DNA of 64,000 bases from Myxococcus xanthus (GTDB taxonomy: Bacteria; Myxococcota; Myxococcia; Myxococcales; Myxococcaceae), in contig NZ_CP017174.1 in the NCBI RefSeq assembly GCF_006402735.1, positions 9,032,001-9,096,000 on the forward strand, in the 5' to 3' direction. The notes beneath the pieces are model-generated. The model did no database searches, had not been told where the DNA came from, and saw nothing but the letters and a program-made list of their open reading frames with translations. This document shows positions 41,532-50,592 of the stretch, in pieces (the first letter of the stretch is position 1; the number at the start of each line of letters is the position of its first letter). Position numbers and translations under genes: made by a program.

Positions 41532-44500
41532 TTATGGCGTGTTGTCTTCACATGACAGGGCTCGGAAGCGCACGTCCTCCGGGTCCTGCGCCAGGAAACG
41601 CTTCACCAGGGTACACCGCCGCTGACGCGACGCCTGCCCCTCGCCATCCTGTCCCATGGCGCGCCCCACGTCCTCGCTGCCCTGGAGCGCGCCTGCGTAC
41701 ATGAGGGCGAACCGCTTGTTGGGGGGCTCTCCCTCGAGCAACTCCTGACCCAACCGCCGTGCCTCGGCGTAGCTCGCCGCCGCCTCGGCCAGACGACGCC
41801 TCTCGAAGTGCAGCCGTCCCTCCGCCACCAGGGTCCGCCCCAAGGTCCAACGAAAGAACTGCTCGCCACCTCGAACAGCGAAGCATTGCTCCGCGGTCCG
41901 CCGCGCCCTGCGGAGGAGTTGCTCCGCGGCAGCGAACTCCCCGGCCTGGATGGCAACCTCGCCCCGCTGCGCGAGCGCCACCGCTAGCAGCGCCTCGTTG
42001 TAGGGTTCAGTGTTCAGCTCGTGCAGCGCGATGGCGCGGTTGAACAGGGCGGCGGCCTCCTCCAGGCGCCCCTTCGCCCATTCGAGCTCCGCGCGCTCCG
42101 ACAGGCTCACCGCGAGGCTTCGCCGGGCATCAACCGCGGAGGCCCCCTCCAGAGGCTGCGCCTCCATGTATCGCAGGGACGCCAGAAGGTGCACACCCGC
42201 CAGGTCCCAGTCTCCACGCGCCATGGCGACCTTGCCCAGCTTGGAGTCGTTGAGCGCGAGTTCCCATTGCAGGTCTTCGTCAGCGGGCCAGTCGCCGAGC
42301 CCGGCGCGAATCGTTCGAAGCGCACCGGTCAACCGGCTTTCGGCTTCGGCCAGGGAGCCGTCGTAGTAGGCAACATCCCCCAGCCGGTGAGTGACGCGAA
42401 TGGAGGCCAGGCGCGCCTCACGCCGCGCCTGCTCGGACATCGGCAAAGACGCCAGGGACACATTCAGGTCCATCAGCAGCTTGTGACGGAGGGCGAGCGT
42501 GTGGGCCAACCGGCTCAAGTTCCAATCCGCTCCCCCAGAGATGCTGTCGGCCACCTGGACGAGCCGCCGGAGGTTCGCCTCCGCATGTTGCCGCTCCTGC
42601 TCGGCCCGCACCGCGTAGAAGAGGATCGCCACGCTCGCGAGCGCCGCCAGCCCCAGGAGGAGCCGCCGGCGGTGGACGCGACGACGGGACAGTCGCTCCG
42701 CCGCCCGGAGGAAGTCCTGAGCGCGTTGGCTGAGGGCGGGCGCGTCCCAGCGGACTGGGGTGTCGAAGCCTCGCCGGTAGTGCTCCAGCAACGTCCCGGT
42801 GGGGAGCCCCTCCAGAGGCCGCCGCGCCTGCTCCCAGGCGCTCGCCACACCTTCCAGGTCCGACTGCCGCTCCAATAGGACTCGCTCCTGCTCCAGCCAG
42901 GACGCGAGCGATGGAACCCGGTGCAGCAAGGTCTCATGCACCAGCTCCACACGCTGGAGGGACGGAGTGACCTCCCCCGAGAGCATGATGAGTCGAAGTC
43001 CCGCGTGCTCCGAGGGGGACGGCCCCGACGGGATTCCAGACAGCCGATGGAGCACCTCTTCGGCCAGGGCGTCATTTCCCGCCGCCGCGAGCACGTCTTT
43101 CCGGGAACGAGGGCGGCGTGTATCCGCCGTGCCGCGCCCCACCTGCACCAACTCCAGGAGGAGCCACTTCGCCCGCTGCTTGCCCTCCACGCCCAGTCGC
43201 TCCAGCAGCGCCTCCGCCTGGAGGGCCAGCGCCCCTCCGACGCCCCCCAGCCGCTCGTAGTGCTCGTGCGTCAGCGGCGCGCCTCCGCTGAGCGTCCACA
43301 TGCTCTGCAAGGTGTGCCCCAGCAATGGGAGGCGTCCGCCTTCGCTCCGGACGTCCCGCACCATCCGCTCGGCGAGCCCCTCGCTGAGCCGAAGCCTCGC
43401 ACGGCTCGCCATCCCCAGGACGACCTGCGACAAGGCCTCGTCGCCCATGGGCAGCAGCGGAAGACGAGCCGCGGCGTGGAGGTGGTGCGGGAGCGAAGGC
43501 ATCTGCTCGATCCGGTGGATGAAGTCGCTGCGAAGGCTCGTGAAGAGCCGCAGCGGCGTCTCCGGCGCGGCGAGCGCGGTCGAAAGCAAGGCATCCACCG
43601 CTGCCAGTTCGGCGCTGCCCAACGTGAACAACTCCTCCATCGGCTCCAGGACCAGGAGGAGACGGCACGCCTTGGGCGTATGCGCCGTGACGAAATCGTG
43701 GAGGGCGACCGGACCGCTCCGAAGGGACGCCTCGATGTCGTCGCGCAGCCCGGCGACGCCAACGGCCGCATACGCGGCGGAGAGCGCCTCCGCGAGGTGA
43801 CGCAGCGGCGTATCCGAAGGCCGCATGGTGGCGATGAGCCATCGTGGCCCCGCGTCGGAAGACAGCGTCTTCAGCTCCGGCAGCAGCGCGGCCTGGATGA
43901 GCGAGGACTTCCCAACCCCGCTCGGCCCCTCCATCTGCACCCAGCGCAGGGTCCCCAGCCGCGCCTCCTCCACGCGTTCGAGCAACGCCCGGGTCTCCTC
44001 CTTCCGGCCGAAGAAGAGCTCCGCGTGCGCCTCCGTGAAGGGCGCGAGGCCAGGGACCGGACACACGTCCGCCTCCCACGTCCAGGAGCGCTCGAACATG
44101 GCACGGCAACGCTTCATGTCGGGGCGCGCCGCGGGCTGCTTCTCCAGCATGTCCGCGACGAACGAGGCAAGCGCCGCGGGCACGGCCGGCACGAACTGCT
44201 TCAGGGACGGCGGCACCTCACGCTGATGCGCGGCCATGACCAGCACCGGCTCGTCCGCGTCGAATGGAGCCCGGCCCGCGAGTAACTCGAAGAGGACGAC
44301 GCCCAACGCGTAGACATCCGCGGCCCCCTCCACCTTCGCGGCGCTCAGGAACTGCTCCGGCGCCATGTAACGGAACGTCCCGATGAGCGCGGCTTCGTGC
44401 GTATGGACCTGCGTGGCCTGCAGGTCCTCCGGGCCCTCCGGAACCTTGGCGATGCCGAAGTCCAGCAGCTTGACCTGATGGCCAGACGCCAGCGTGGGGT

Positions 44501-44939
44501 CCGGGCACAGGAAGATGTTCTCTGGCTTCAAATCCCGGTGGACGATGGCGTTGGCGTGAACATCCACCATGGTGGCGGCGATCTGCTCACAGATGGCCAG
44601 GGCGGAGGACAATGGAATGCTCGACTGAGCTTGCATCCACTGCCTGAGCGACTGGCCCTGCAAGTGCTCCATGACCAGATACGCTGTGTCGTCGACGCGG
44701 TCGAAATGGAGGATGCGGACGACGCCCGGATGCTCGAGCAGCGCCAGTGCCCGTGCCTCTCGAAGGAAGCGCGCCAAGCGCTGTGGGTTCTCCTTCGCCG
44801 CCGAGGAGGACAGCACCTTCAAGGCCACCTGATTGCCCACGCTCTCGTGGACCGCCGCGAAGACCTGTCCCATGCCACCACTGCCGATCAGGCGCAGCAG
44901 CCGATAGGGGCCCATCCGGGTTGGAGCTGACTGAATCAA
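41532..44939 (-). CDS. Ser/Thr kinase fused to a P-loop (STAND-like) NTPase and TPR-like C-terminus
   Basis: A 1135-residue multidomain protein. The kinase (9-290) has K41, HRDLKPEN at 135-142 and DFG at 160-162. The following P-loop GPSGVGKSS (338-346) opens a STAND/NACHT-like NTPase ending near 700. A transmembrane helix follows at about 759-777, and the C-terminus (780-1135) is helical with TPR-like repeats. The annotated start is TTG at 44939; an ATG at 44915 (MGPYRLL) is equally possible and neither has a strong ribosome site. It is the first gene of the kinase-sigma-kinase set and likely the sensor. Confidence 0.8.
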   Translation of the reverse strand: MIQSAPTRMGPYRLLRLIGSGGMGQVFAAVHESVGNQVALKVLSSSAAKENPQRLARFLREARALALLEHPGVVRILHFDRVDDTAYLVMEHLQGQSLRQWMQAQSSIPLSSALAICEQIAATMVDVHANAIVHRDLKPENIFLCPDPTLASGHQVKLLDFGIAKVPEGPEDLQATQVHTHEAALIGTFRYMAPEQFLSAAKVEGAADVYALGVVLFELLAGRAPFDADEPVLVMAAHQREVPPSLKQFVPAVPAALASFVADMLEKQPAARPDMKRCRAMFERSWTWEADVCPVPGLAPFTEAHAELFFGRKEETRALLERVEEARLGTLRWVQMEGPSGVGKSSLIQAALLPELKTLSSDAGPRWLIATMRPSDTPLRHLAEALSAAYAAVGVAGLRDDIEASLRSGPVALHDFVTAHTPKACRLLLVLEPMEELFTLGSAELAAVDALLSTALAAPETPLRLFTSLRSDFIHRIEQMPSLPHHLHAAARLPLLPMGDEALSQVVLGMASRARLRLSEGLAERMVRDVRSEGGRLPLLGHTLQSMWTLSGGAPLTHEHYERLGGVGGALALQAEALLERLGVEGKQRAKWLLLELVQVGRGTADTRRPRSRKDVLAAAGNDALAEEVLHRLSGIPSGPSPSEHAGLRLIMLSGEVTPSLQRVELVHETLLHRVPSLASWLEQERVLLERQSDLEGVASAWEQARRPLEGLPTGTLLEHYRRGFDTPVRWDAPALSQRAQDFLRAAERLSRRRVHRRRLLLGLAALASVAILFYAVRAEQERQHAEANLRRLVQVADSISGGADWNLSRLAHTLALRHKLLMDLNVSLASLPMSEQARREARLASIRVTHRLGDVAYYDGSLAEAESRLTGALRTIRAGLGDWPADEDLQWELALNDSKLGKVAMARGDWDLAGVHLLASLRYMEAQPLEGASAVDARRSLAVSLSERAELEWAKGRLEEAAALFNRAIALHELNTEPYNEALLAVALAQRGEVAIQAGEFAAAEQLLRRARRTAEQCFAVRGGEQFFRWTLGRTLVAEGRLHFERRRLAEAAASYAEARRLGQELLEGEPPNKRFALMYAGALQGSEDVGRAMGQDGEGQASRQRRCTLVKRFLAQDPEDVRFRALSCEDNTP

Positions 44940-45095
44940 GACTGCGAGAGCCTGCGCCGCATGGGCATTTCCAGTCCAGTCCTTGACACCTCTGGATTCA
45001 CGCTCAATCCAGAAACCAAGCCAGGGTCTTCCGCACCCCGCCTGTACTTACGAAGGAGCCCTTGTCAGCCCCTACCTTTAGGGTCTCTACACTTC

Positions 45096-45947
45096 ATGAC
45101 CACCGTCTTCGACCTCATCCTGCGCAGGCTGGTGCAAGGCCATCCCGAGCAACTGTTGCTGCTCCTCTTCGGTGGCCAGCCCCCGGACTTCATCAGAATG
45201 GCGGACTCCAGCCTTCCACAGTCCGAGCTGCGCGCGGACACGGTCATAGTCGTGGAAGCCCATGGAGCGCGCTTCGCGGTGGACGTTGAAATCCAGGCCC
45301 AGGCAGACCCGCACTTCGCGGCGCGACTGCTCGACTACACAGTCCGCATCCACCGCCGGGAAAAACTCCCCGTGCTTCCGGTCGCCATCTACCTCACGCC
45401 TGAGGCAGAGGGTTCGCCACCTCCATATGGTTTCGAGTGCCCCGGAATCCGCGTCCTCACCTTCGACTTCCAGGTGGTCCGCCTTTGGGAAGTGGACTAC
45501 CTCCAGCCCACCCTGCAAACGGCTGCCGCCCTGCTTCCCCTCTCTGTCCTGGAATCATGCACGGGGCCCGAACGAATCGCCTGGGCCGAGTCCCGGATCC
45601 GTCAGGCACCGAGCCTTTCGACGGAGGAACGCCTAGACTTGCTCGTGGTACTCGGCACGCTGGCATCCCGCCGGTTCGGGCAGGACAGGCTCAGTCATCG
45701 CCTGAGGGACATCATGATTGATTCACCGTTCTGGGAAGAGCAACGCGCGAAGGAGAGAACCCGCCTTTGGAGTCAGCTCCTGCTGACCTTCGCCGAAGCC
45801 CGAGGCCTTACGCTTCCTTCCGATGCCAGTGAGTTGCTCGCACTGTTGGACGCGCCCGCCCTCGAGTCCCTCGTCAACAAGGCCGTCACCACCCCGGACA
45901 TCGCGGCCACCGAGCTGCGCGCCATCCTCACGCGCCAGGGCCACTGA
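45096..45947 (+). CDS. Rpn-like PD-(D/E)XK nuclease / transposase-associated protein
   Basis: A 283-residue protein of the Rpn/transposase-31-like group. The core FAVDVEIQAQADPHFAARLLDY has the D-x-E-x-Q arrangement of PD-(D/E)XK nucleases. The N-terminus (FDLILRRLVQGHPEQLLLLLF) and the central PVAIYLTPEAEG fit this group. ATG 45096 is chosen because the longer frame is out of context. Proteins of this type (RpnA-E) promote recombination or act as mobile defence elements. The gene stands alone between the kinase and sugar-transport genes, facing the latter with 9 bp between stops. Confidence 0.65.
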   Translation: MTTVFDLILRRLVQGHPEQLLLLLFGGQPPDFIRMADSSLPQSELRADTVIVVEAHGARFAVDVEIQAQADPHFAARLLDYTVRIHRREKLPVLPVAIYLTPEAEGSPPPYGFECPGIRVLTFDFQVVRLWEVDYLQPTLQTAAALLPLSVLESCTGPERIAWAESRIRQAPSLSTEERLDLLVVLGTLASRRFGQDRLSHRLRDIMIDSPFWEEQRAKERTRLWSQLLLTFAEARGLTLPSDASELLALLDAPALESLVNKAVTTPDIAATELRAILTRQGH

Positions 45948-45956
45948 ACCCGCCCG

Positions 45957-46766
45957 CTACTCCTTCACCGCCCCCGCCGTAAGCCCGGACACAATCCGCC
46001 GCTGGAACAGCACCGTGAGCGCCACCAGGGGCAGCGTGGCCACCACGGAGGCCGCGGCAATCTCCCCCCAGGGCTCACGGTACTCGCTGGCGAACAGGCT
46101 GATGGCCACGGGCACGGTGCGCTTCTCCGGCGTGGAGAGGAACGTCAGCGCGTAGAGGAATTCATTCCACGCGAAGATGAAGACAAGAATGGCCGTCGTC
46201 GCCAGCCCCGGCGCGGCCAGGGGCAGCAACACCTGCCGGAAGGCCTGGAACGGCGTGCAGCCATCCACGCGCGCGGCGCGGTAGAGCTCGTCGGGCAGCG
46301 CCCGGAAGAACGACGTCAGCACCCACAGCGTCAGGGGTAAGGCAAACGTCGCATACGGCAATGCCAGTCCCACCAGGCTGTCTCGCAGCCCCACCGTGCG
46401 TAGAATCAGATACAGCGGACTCACCGTGGCAATCGGCGGGAACATGCTCACTGCCAGCGCCGCGCTCAGCAGCAACCCCTTGCCACGGAACTCCAGCTTC
46501 GCCAGGGCGAACGCCGCCGCGGCGCCCACCGTGAGACAGAAGCCCGTGGTCAGCGCCGCCACCACCAGCGAGTTCAACACCACGCGCAGGAAGGGCCGCC
46601 CCCACAGGACGCTCGCGTAGTTCTCCAGCGTCAGGTGCGAGGGCCACGGCCGGGTCAGCTCGCCATCCGGCCACAGGCTCGTCAGCACCTGCCAGCAGAA
46701 GGGCCCCAGGAAGAAGGTCAGGAACGCCACCACCGCCAGCGCGGTGCCCAGTCCCGGCCTCTTCAT
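45957..46766 (-). CDS. Sugar ABC transporter permease (MalG-like)
   Basis: A 269-residue inner-membrane permease of the carbohydrate importer class. It has six predicted helices and an EAA-type loop (ELYRAARVDGCTPFQAFRQVLLPLAAPGL) that contacts the ATPase. It starts in a one-base TGATG overlap with the upstream permease stop. No ATPase gene is adjacent, so an MsmK-like shared ATPase elsewhere is likely. Confidence 0.9.
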   Translation of the reverse strand: MKRPGLGTALAVVAFLTFFLGPFCWQVLTSLWPDGELTRPWPSHLTLENYASVLWGRPFLRVVLNSLVVAALTTGFCLTVGAAAAFALAKLEFRGKGLLLSAALAVSMFPPIATVSPLYLILRTVGLRDSLVGLALPYATFALPLTLWVLTSFFRALPDELYRAARVDGCTPFQAFRQVLLPLAAPGLATTAILVFIFAWNEFLYALTFLSTPEKRTVPVAISLFASEYREPWGEIAAASVVATLPLVALTVLFQRRIVSGLTAGAVKE

Positions 46767-47641
46767 CACGCCGCCTCCTCTCGCCCCAACAGCCGCAGCC
46801 ACACCGCCGCCAGCAACACCACGCACAGGAAGGTCGCCACCGACAGCGTGCTCCCGTACCCGAAGTCCCCTGAACGCATCAGCGTCTTGTACGCGTAGAT
46901 GCTCAGCGTCTCCGTCGTGTTCGCCGGCCCGCCCTCCGTCAGCACGTAGATGGCGTCGAACACCCGGAACGCATCGAGCGAACGGAACAGCAACGCCAAC
47001 AGCAGCGCCGGTTTGAGCAGCGGCAGCGTTATCGAGACAAAGGTCCGCCACGGCGAGGCCCCGTCCACCCGCGCCGCCTTGTACAGGTCCTCGGAGATGC
47101 CTTGCAGGCCCGCGAGCACCAACAGCGCCACGAAGGGCGTCGTCTTCCACACGTCCACCAGGATGGCCGCGTGCAACGCATACCCTGGTGCCCCCAACCA
47201 GTTGATGTCCTGCCCGGGCAACAGCCGGTTGATGACGCCGTACTCGGGGTTGAACATCCACGCCCACAGCCGAGCGCTCACCACGGTGGGAATCGCCCAC
47301 GGCACCAGCACCGACGCGCGCAGCAGCCCCCTTCCAGGGAACGCCTTCTGGAGCAGCAACGCCAGCGGCACCGCGAGCAGCAACTCCACCGTCACCGCCA
47401 CCGCCGTGAAGTACGCCGTGTTTCCCAGCGCCGCCCAGAAGCGCGAGTCCCCCATCAGGTACGCGTAGTTCTCCAGCCCCGTGAAGCGCCGCTCGCCGAA
47501 GACGAGGATGAAGCGGTGCAGGCTCAGCCACACCGCGGCGAGGATGGGGTACAGCGCCACGCCCCCCAACACCAGCACCGCCGGCGCCACCAGCAGGTAC
47601 GCCTGCCTCCGCTCCCGCGCCAGCGAGCCCCTTGGATTCAT
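46766..47641 (-). CDS. Sugar ABC transporter permease (MalF-like)
   Basis: A 291-residue permease, the first-domain partner of the MalG-like protein. It has an N-terminal helix (YLLVAPAVLVLGGVALYPIL), the EAA loop DLYKAARVDGASPWRTFVSI, and a terminal helix. The ATG at 47641 (MNPRGSLARERR) is chosen since the upstream extension is Gly/Ala/Ser-rich. It lies 118 bp after the binding-protein gene. Confidence 0.9.
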   Translation of the reverse strand: MNPRGSLARERRQAYLLVAPAVLVLGGVALYPILAAVWLSLHRFILVFGERRFTGLENYAYLMGDSRFWAALGNTAYFTAVAVTVELLLAVPLALLLQKAFPGRGLLRASVLVPWAIPTVVSARLWAWMFNPEYGVINRLLPGQDINWLGAPGYALHAAILVDVWKTTPFVALLVLAGLQGISEDLYKAARVDGASPWRTFVSITLPLLKPALLLALLFRSLDAFRVFDAIYVLTEGGPANTTETLSIYAYKTLMRSGDFGYGSTLSVATFLCVVLLAAVWLRLLGREEAA

Positions 47642-47759
47642 CGCCGCGCCTCCCCCGGAGGGGCCATCCCCACCCGCGAGCCGCACGCACGCAGGGCGCC
47701 ACCACCCGCCGTCATCGTGCCAGCGCGCCGCCGCCCTCCTCCGCTGAAACGGTGCGTGC

Positions 47760-49040
47760 TCACGGCCCCTCCCCCGTCAGGTGGTCCACCTGCCGCTGCG
47801 CGCGCTTCAGCGCGGCCTCGGGCGTGCGCAGCCCGGCCACGGCGGCGGAGAACTCGCTCTGGAGCACATCCGAAATCAGGTTGTAGTACGGCGTCACCGG
47901 CCGAGGCTTCGCGCGCTCCACCATGGGCAGCAGCCCGGCGATGAACGGCGCCTCCTCGCGCAGACGCGCATCCTGGTACACGGCGGGCCGAGGCGGGTTG
48001 CGCGCGTAGTTCAGCGCCAGCACCCGGTTGGCCTCCGGGGACGTGAGGTGCGCAATCAGCCGCGCCGCCAGCTTCCGCCGCTCCGGCGACACATGGGCAT
48101 TCACGGCCAGCTGCCACCCGCCCAGCGCCCCCGAACCCGGCTCACCGCTCACCGTCGGCAGCGGGGCGATGCCCACCTTGCCGCGAATGGGCGAGTCCGG
48201 CTTCTGCGCCTCGCTCCACGCATACGGCCAGTTGCGCATGAACACCGCGCGCCCTTCCTGGAACACCCGCCGCGACTCCTCCTCCGAGAAGCCCGTCACC
48301 GTCGCGGGCGACACCCCGCGCTCCACCAGCCCTCGCAGATACGCGAGCGCCTCGCGCGCGGGCGCGTCATCCAAGAGCACCCGCCCATCCTCCGACAGCG
48401 CCCGGCCGCCGTGCCCCCACAGCGCCTCGTACACATTGCAAGACAGTCCTTCGTACTGCCGCCCCTGCCACACGTAGCCCTGGAGCCCGGGCGTCTTCGC
48501 CATCGCCTCGCGCGCGAAGCGCTCCAGCTCCGCGTAGGTGCGCGGCGCGCGCGGCACCAGGTCCGTGCGGAAGTAGAGCACCCCCACGTCCAGGTACCAG
48601 GGCACCGCATACGTGCGCCCCTCCACCACCACGGCCTCCACGGGGCCGGGGAAGAAGTCCTCACGCAGTTGCTCGGGCGGGAACTCCGCGGACAGGTCCG
48701 CGATCCACCCCGCGCGAGCGAACTCGGGCACCCAGACGACGTCCGCCACCAGCACGTCGAAATCCCTCGCCCCACCCTCCAGCGACGTGAGGAAGAACTG
48801 GTGCGCCAGGTCGGACGCGTTGGGCAGCGCCTCCGTGACGAGCTCCACCTCCGGATTCTCACGCTCGAAGCGCGCCAGCAGCTCGCGGAACGGCTCCGGC
48901 GGCCCCCACAGCGGCTGATACTTGAAGACCAGCCGCGTGCGTCCCCCGGCCTCGCCCGACGCGTCCTGCCGCCGGCAGCCCCAGACGCCCAGGCCCACGA
49001 CGAGGCCCAGCGCGAGCACGATGGAGGAGACGCGTCTCAT
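47760..49040 (-). CDS. Sugar-binding lipoprotein of the ABC importer
   Basis: A 426-residue solute-binding protein with signal peptide and lipobox (LGVWGC, C22), typical of the extracellular carbohydrate-binding family 1. Characteristic parts are FENPEVELVTEALPNAS-like spacing near residue 60, YAVPWYLDVGVLYFRTDL (about 143-160) and the C-terminal helix ending in TGEGP. It should be anchored to the inner-membrane outer face and pass sugar to the two permeases. The substrate is not known. Confidence 0.88.
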   Translation of the reverse strand: MRRVSSIVLALGLVVGLGVWGCRRQDASGEAGGRTRLVFKYQPLWGPPEPFRELLARFERENPEVELVTEALPNASDLAHQFFLTSLEGGARDFDVLVADVVWVPEFARAGWIADLSAEFPPEQLREDFFPGPVEAVVVEGRTYAVPWYLDVGVLYFRTDLVPRAPRTYAELERFAREAMAKTPGLQGYVWQGRQYEGLSCNVYEALWGHGGRALSEDGRVLLDDAPAREALAYLRGLVERGVSPATVTGFSEEESRRVFQEGRAVFMRNWPYAWSEAQKPDSPIRGKVGIAPLPTVSGEPGSGALGGWQLAVNAHVSPERRKLAARLIAHLTSPEANRVLALNYARNPPRPAVYQDARLREEAPFIAGLLPMVERAKPRPVTPYYNLISDVLQSEFSAAVAGLRTPEAALKRAQRQVDHLTGEGP

Positions 49041-49283
49041 GCGCGGGCATGACTCCAGCCACCCCCACCCCCGTCAAGCCCGGGAATCCGTGGTCGGTCC
49101 GCGCGTCAACATCCCGGAAGTCTGGCGCACTGAATGAAAACAAACTTTCCAGACATCCAGGCACGTCGCGCAAAGACAATCACGCCCGATGAGTCATCAT
49201 GAACCAAGGGAGAGCCACGATTCGCTTGGAGGCTGCCTGAGCGGTATTCTCCCCCAGGCAGGAACAACTGGGAGGGGGAAGCG

Positions 49284-49703
49284 ATGAAACAGCAGCCTCG
49301 GGATTGGCAGTGCGGAGCCCACCGGGCCCACTTCGAGGAGCCAGACACCCTGGTCGCGGAGTTCAACGGCCTCATCACCCTGGAAGAGGTGAAGGAGACG
49401 GTGACGCTCTACCAACAGACGGCCACCGACCATGGCCAGTACTACCTCATCGCGGATATCGGCCGCTCGCAGCTCGAAGCGGCCGGACGCCGGTACATGT
49501 CGGAGAAGGCCAGCTCCGACTGGTACCACGCCATCCTCTACGTCGGCGCCGACATCGTCATGCAGACCTTCGTCAAGGCCATTGCCCTGGCGCTGCTCTT
49601 CACCGGCAAGTCGACCTTCGAGACGGTGTTCGTGAAGACGCAGGACGAAGCCCGCGCCTGGGTGGCCCAGCACCGGCTCCGCCTCAAGAGCAAAGCAGGC
49701 TAG
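49284..49703 (+). CDS. STAS/SpoIIAA-like small protein, copy 1
   Basis: A 139-residue soluble protein. The segment GQYYLIADIGRSQLEAAGRRY and the C-terminal EARAWVAQHR match the second copy downstream (about half identical). It has an alpha/beta pattern reminiscent of SpoIIAA-like/STAS folds, but no name is certain. GGAGGGGGAAG precedes the ATG. Confidence 0.6.
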   Translation: MKQQPRDWQCGAHRAHFEEPDTLVAEFNGLITLEEVKETVTLYQQTATDHGQYYLIADIGRSQLEAAGRRYMSEKASSDWYHAILYVGADIVMQTFVKAIALALLFTGKSTFETVFVKTQDEARAWVAQHRLRLKSKAG

Positions 49704-49797
49704 CGGGTCAGGAATTCCACGCCCAAATTGACAGGCATGCATCTCGCGCTATTCCCTGGTGGGCGTTATGCTCACCAGGGTTTCTGGAGGGAGTGAC

Positions 49798-50211
49798 ATG
49801 CAGCAACTGGAATGGAAATTCGGTTCCCACTCGGTGCGCTATGAGGCGCCCGACGTCGTGCAGGCGACCTTCGTCGGTCCCATCGACCTGGATGAAATCA
49901 AGCGCGCGGTCGACGTGTACGGGGAGATTGCCCAGCAATACGGGCCCTACTACCTGATCGCCGACATCGGCCGCTCCCAGTTGGGCGCGGAGCCTCGGCG
50001 CTACCTGTCGGAGAACGGCAAGGCGGACTGGTTCAAGGGCACCGTGTACGTCGGCGCGGACGTGGTGCAGCAGACCTTCGGCAAGGTCATCGCGCTGGGC
50101 ATGCTCTTCACCGGCAAGGCGCGCTTCGAGACGACCTTCGTGAAGGACCACGAAGAGGCGCGCGCCTGGGTGGCGCAGCACCGCCAGAAGAACAAGAAGA
50201 AGCTGGGCTGA
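49798..50211 (+). CDS. STAS/SpoIIAA-like small protein, copy 2
   Basis: A 137-residue paralogue of the preceding gene: PYYLIADIGRSQLGAEPRRYL, VYVGADVVQQTFGKVIALGML and EARAWVAQHRQK align directly. The basic C-terminal tail (KKNKKK type) is unique to this copy. The ATG at 49798 follows GGAGGGAG. The pair arose by tandem duplication. Confidence 0.6.
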   Translation: MQQLEWKFGSHSVRYEAPDVVQATFVGPIDLDEIKRAVDVYGEIAQQYGPYYLIADIGRSQLGAEPRRYLSENGKADWFKGTVYVGADVVQQTFGKVIALGMLFTGKARFETTFVKDHEEARAWVAQHRQKNKKKLG

Positions 50212-50592
50212 GCCTCCGCCCTATTTCCCCCCTCATGCCCTGGAGTCCTGACCACCCCACCCGGTGGGCACGCTCCAGGTGCGCCCTCAGTCCGCCCGAA
50301 TGGCACGCTCTGAGTGAACTTCCGCACACTGTCCGGCCCTGGTCGCATTTTTACTGGAATCAAACGTCAATACTAAAAACCAGTGAAGATGAAAAAGTGT
50401 GCCCTTATTGGCAATAAAGCCAGGATTCGTTGTATAGGCGGATTAGGGGAGCCCCACCCTGCCCGGTCGTTCCTCGCTGGCTCCCCACACCCCTGACCCA
50501 CCGCCTGTAGGGGCCTGGCCCCTCCATTGCCATTCACCCGTTGCAGACGAACCGCGTGCCGGGGGGGCCGCGCTCGTCTGGCGAGCCACGCC
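50212..50592. other. Intergenic region upstream of the P450 gene
   Basis: About 380 bases. The right half (50340-50440) is AT-rich relative to the flanks and carries the promoter-like element described separately. No gene is seen. Confidence 0.4.
50408..50436 (+). promoter_or_regulatory. Housekeeping-type promoter candidate upstream of P450
   Basis: TTGGCA at 50408-50413 and TGTATA at 50431-50436 are separated by exactly 17 bases, close to the sigma-70 consensus. It lies about 155 bases before the P450 start, inside the AT-rich patch. Confidence 0.5.

Noticed and set aside
41532-44939. Long frames on the plus strand opposite the kinase-NTPase
   Set aside because: Low-complexity shadow frames of the GC-rich coding strand.
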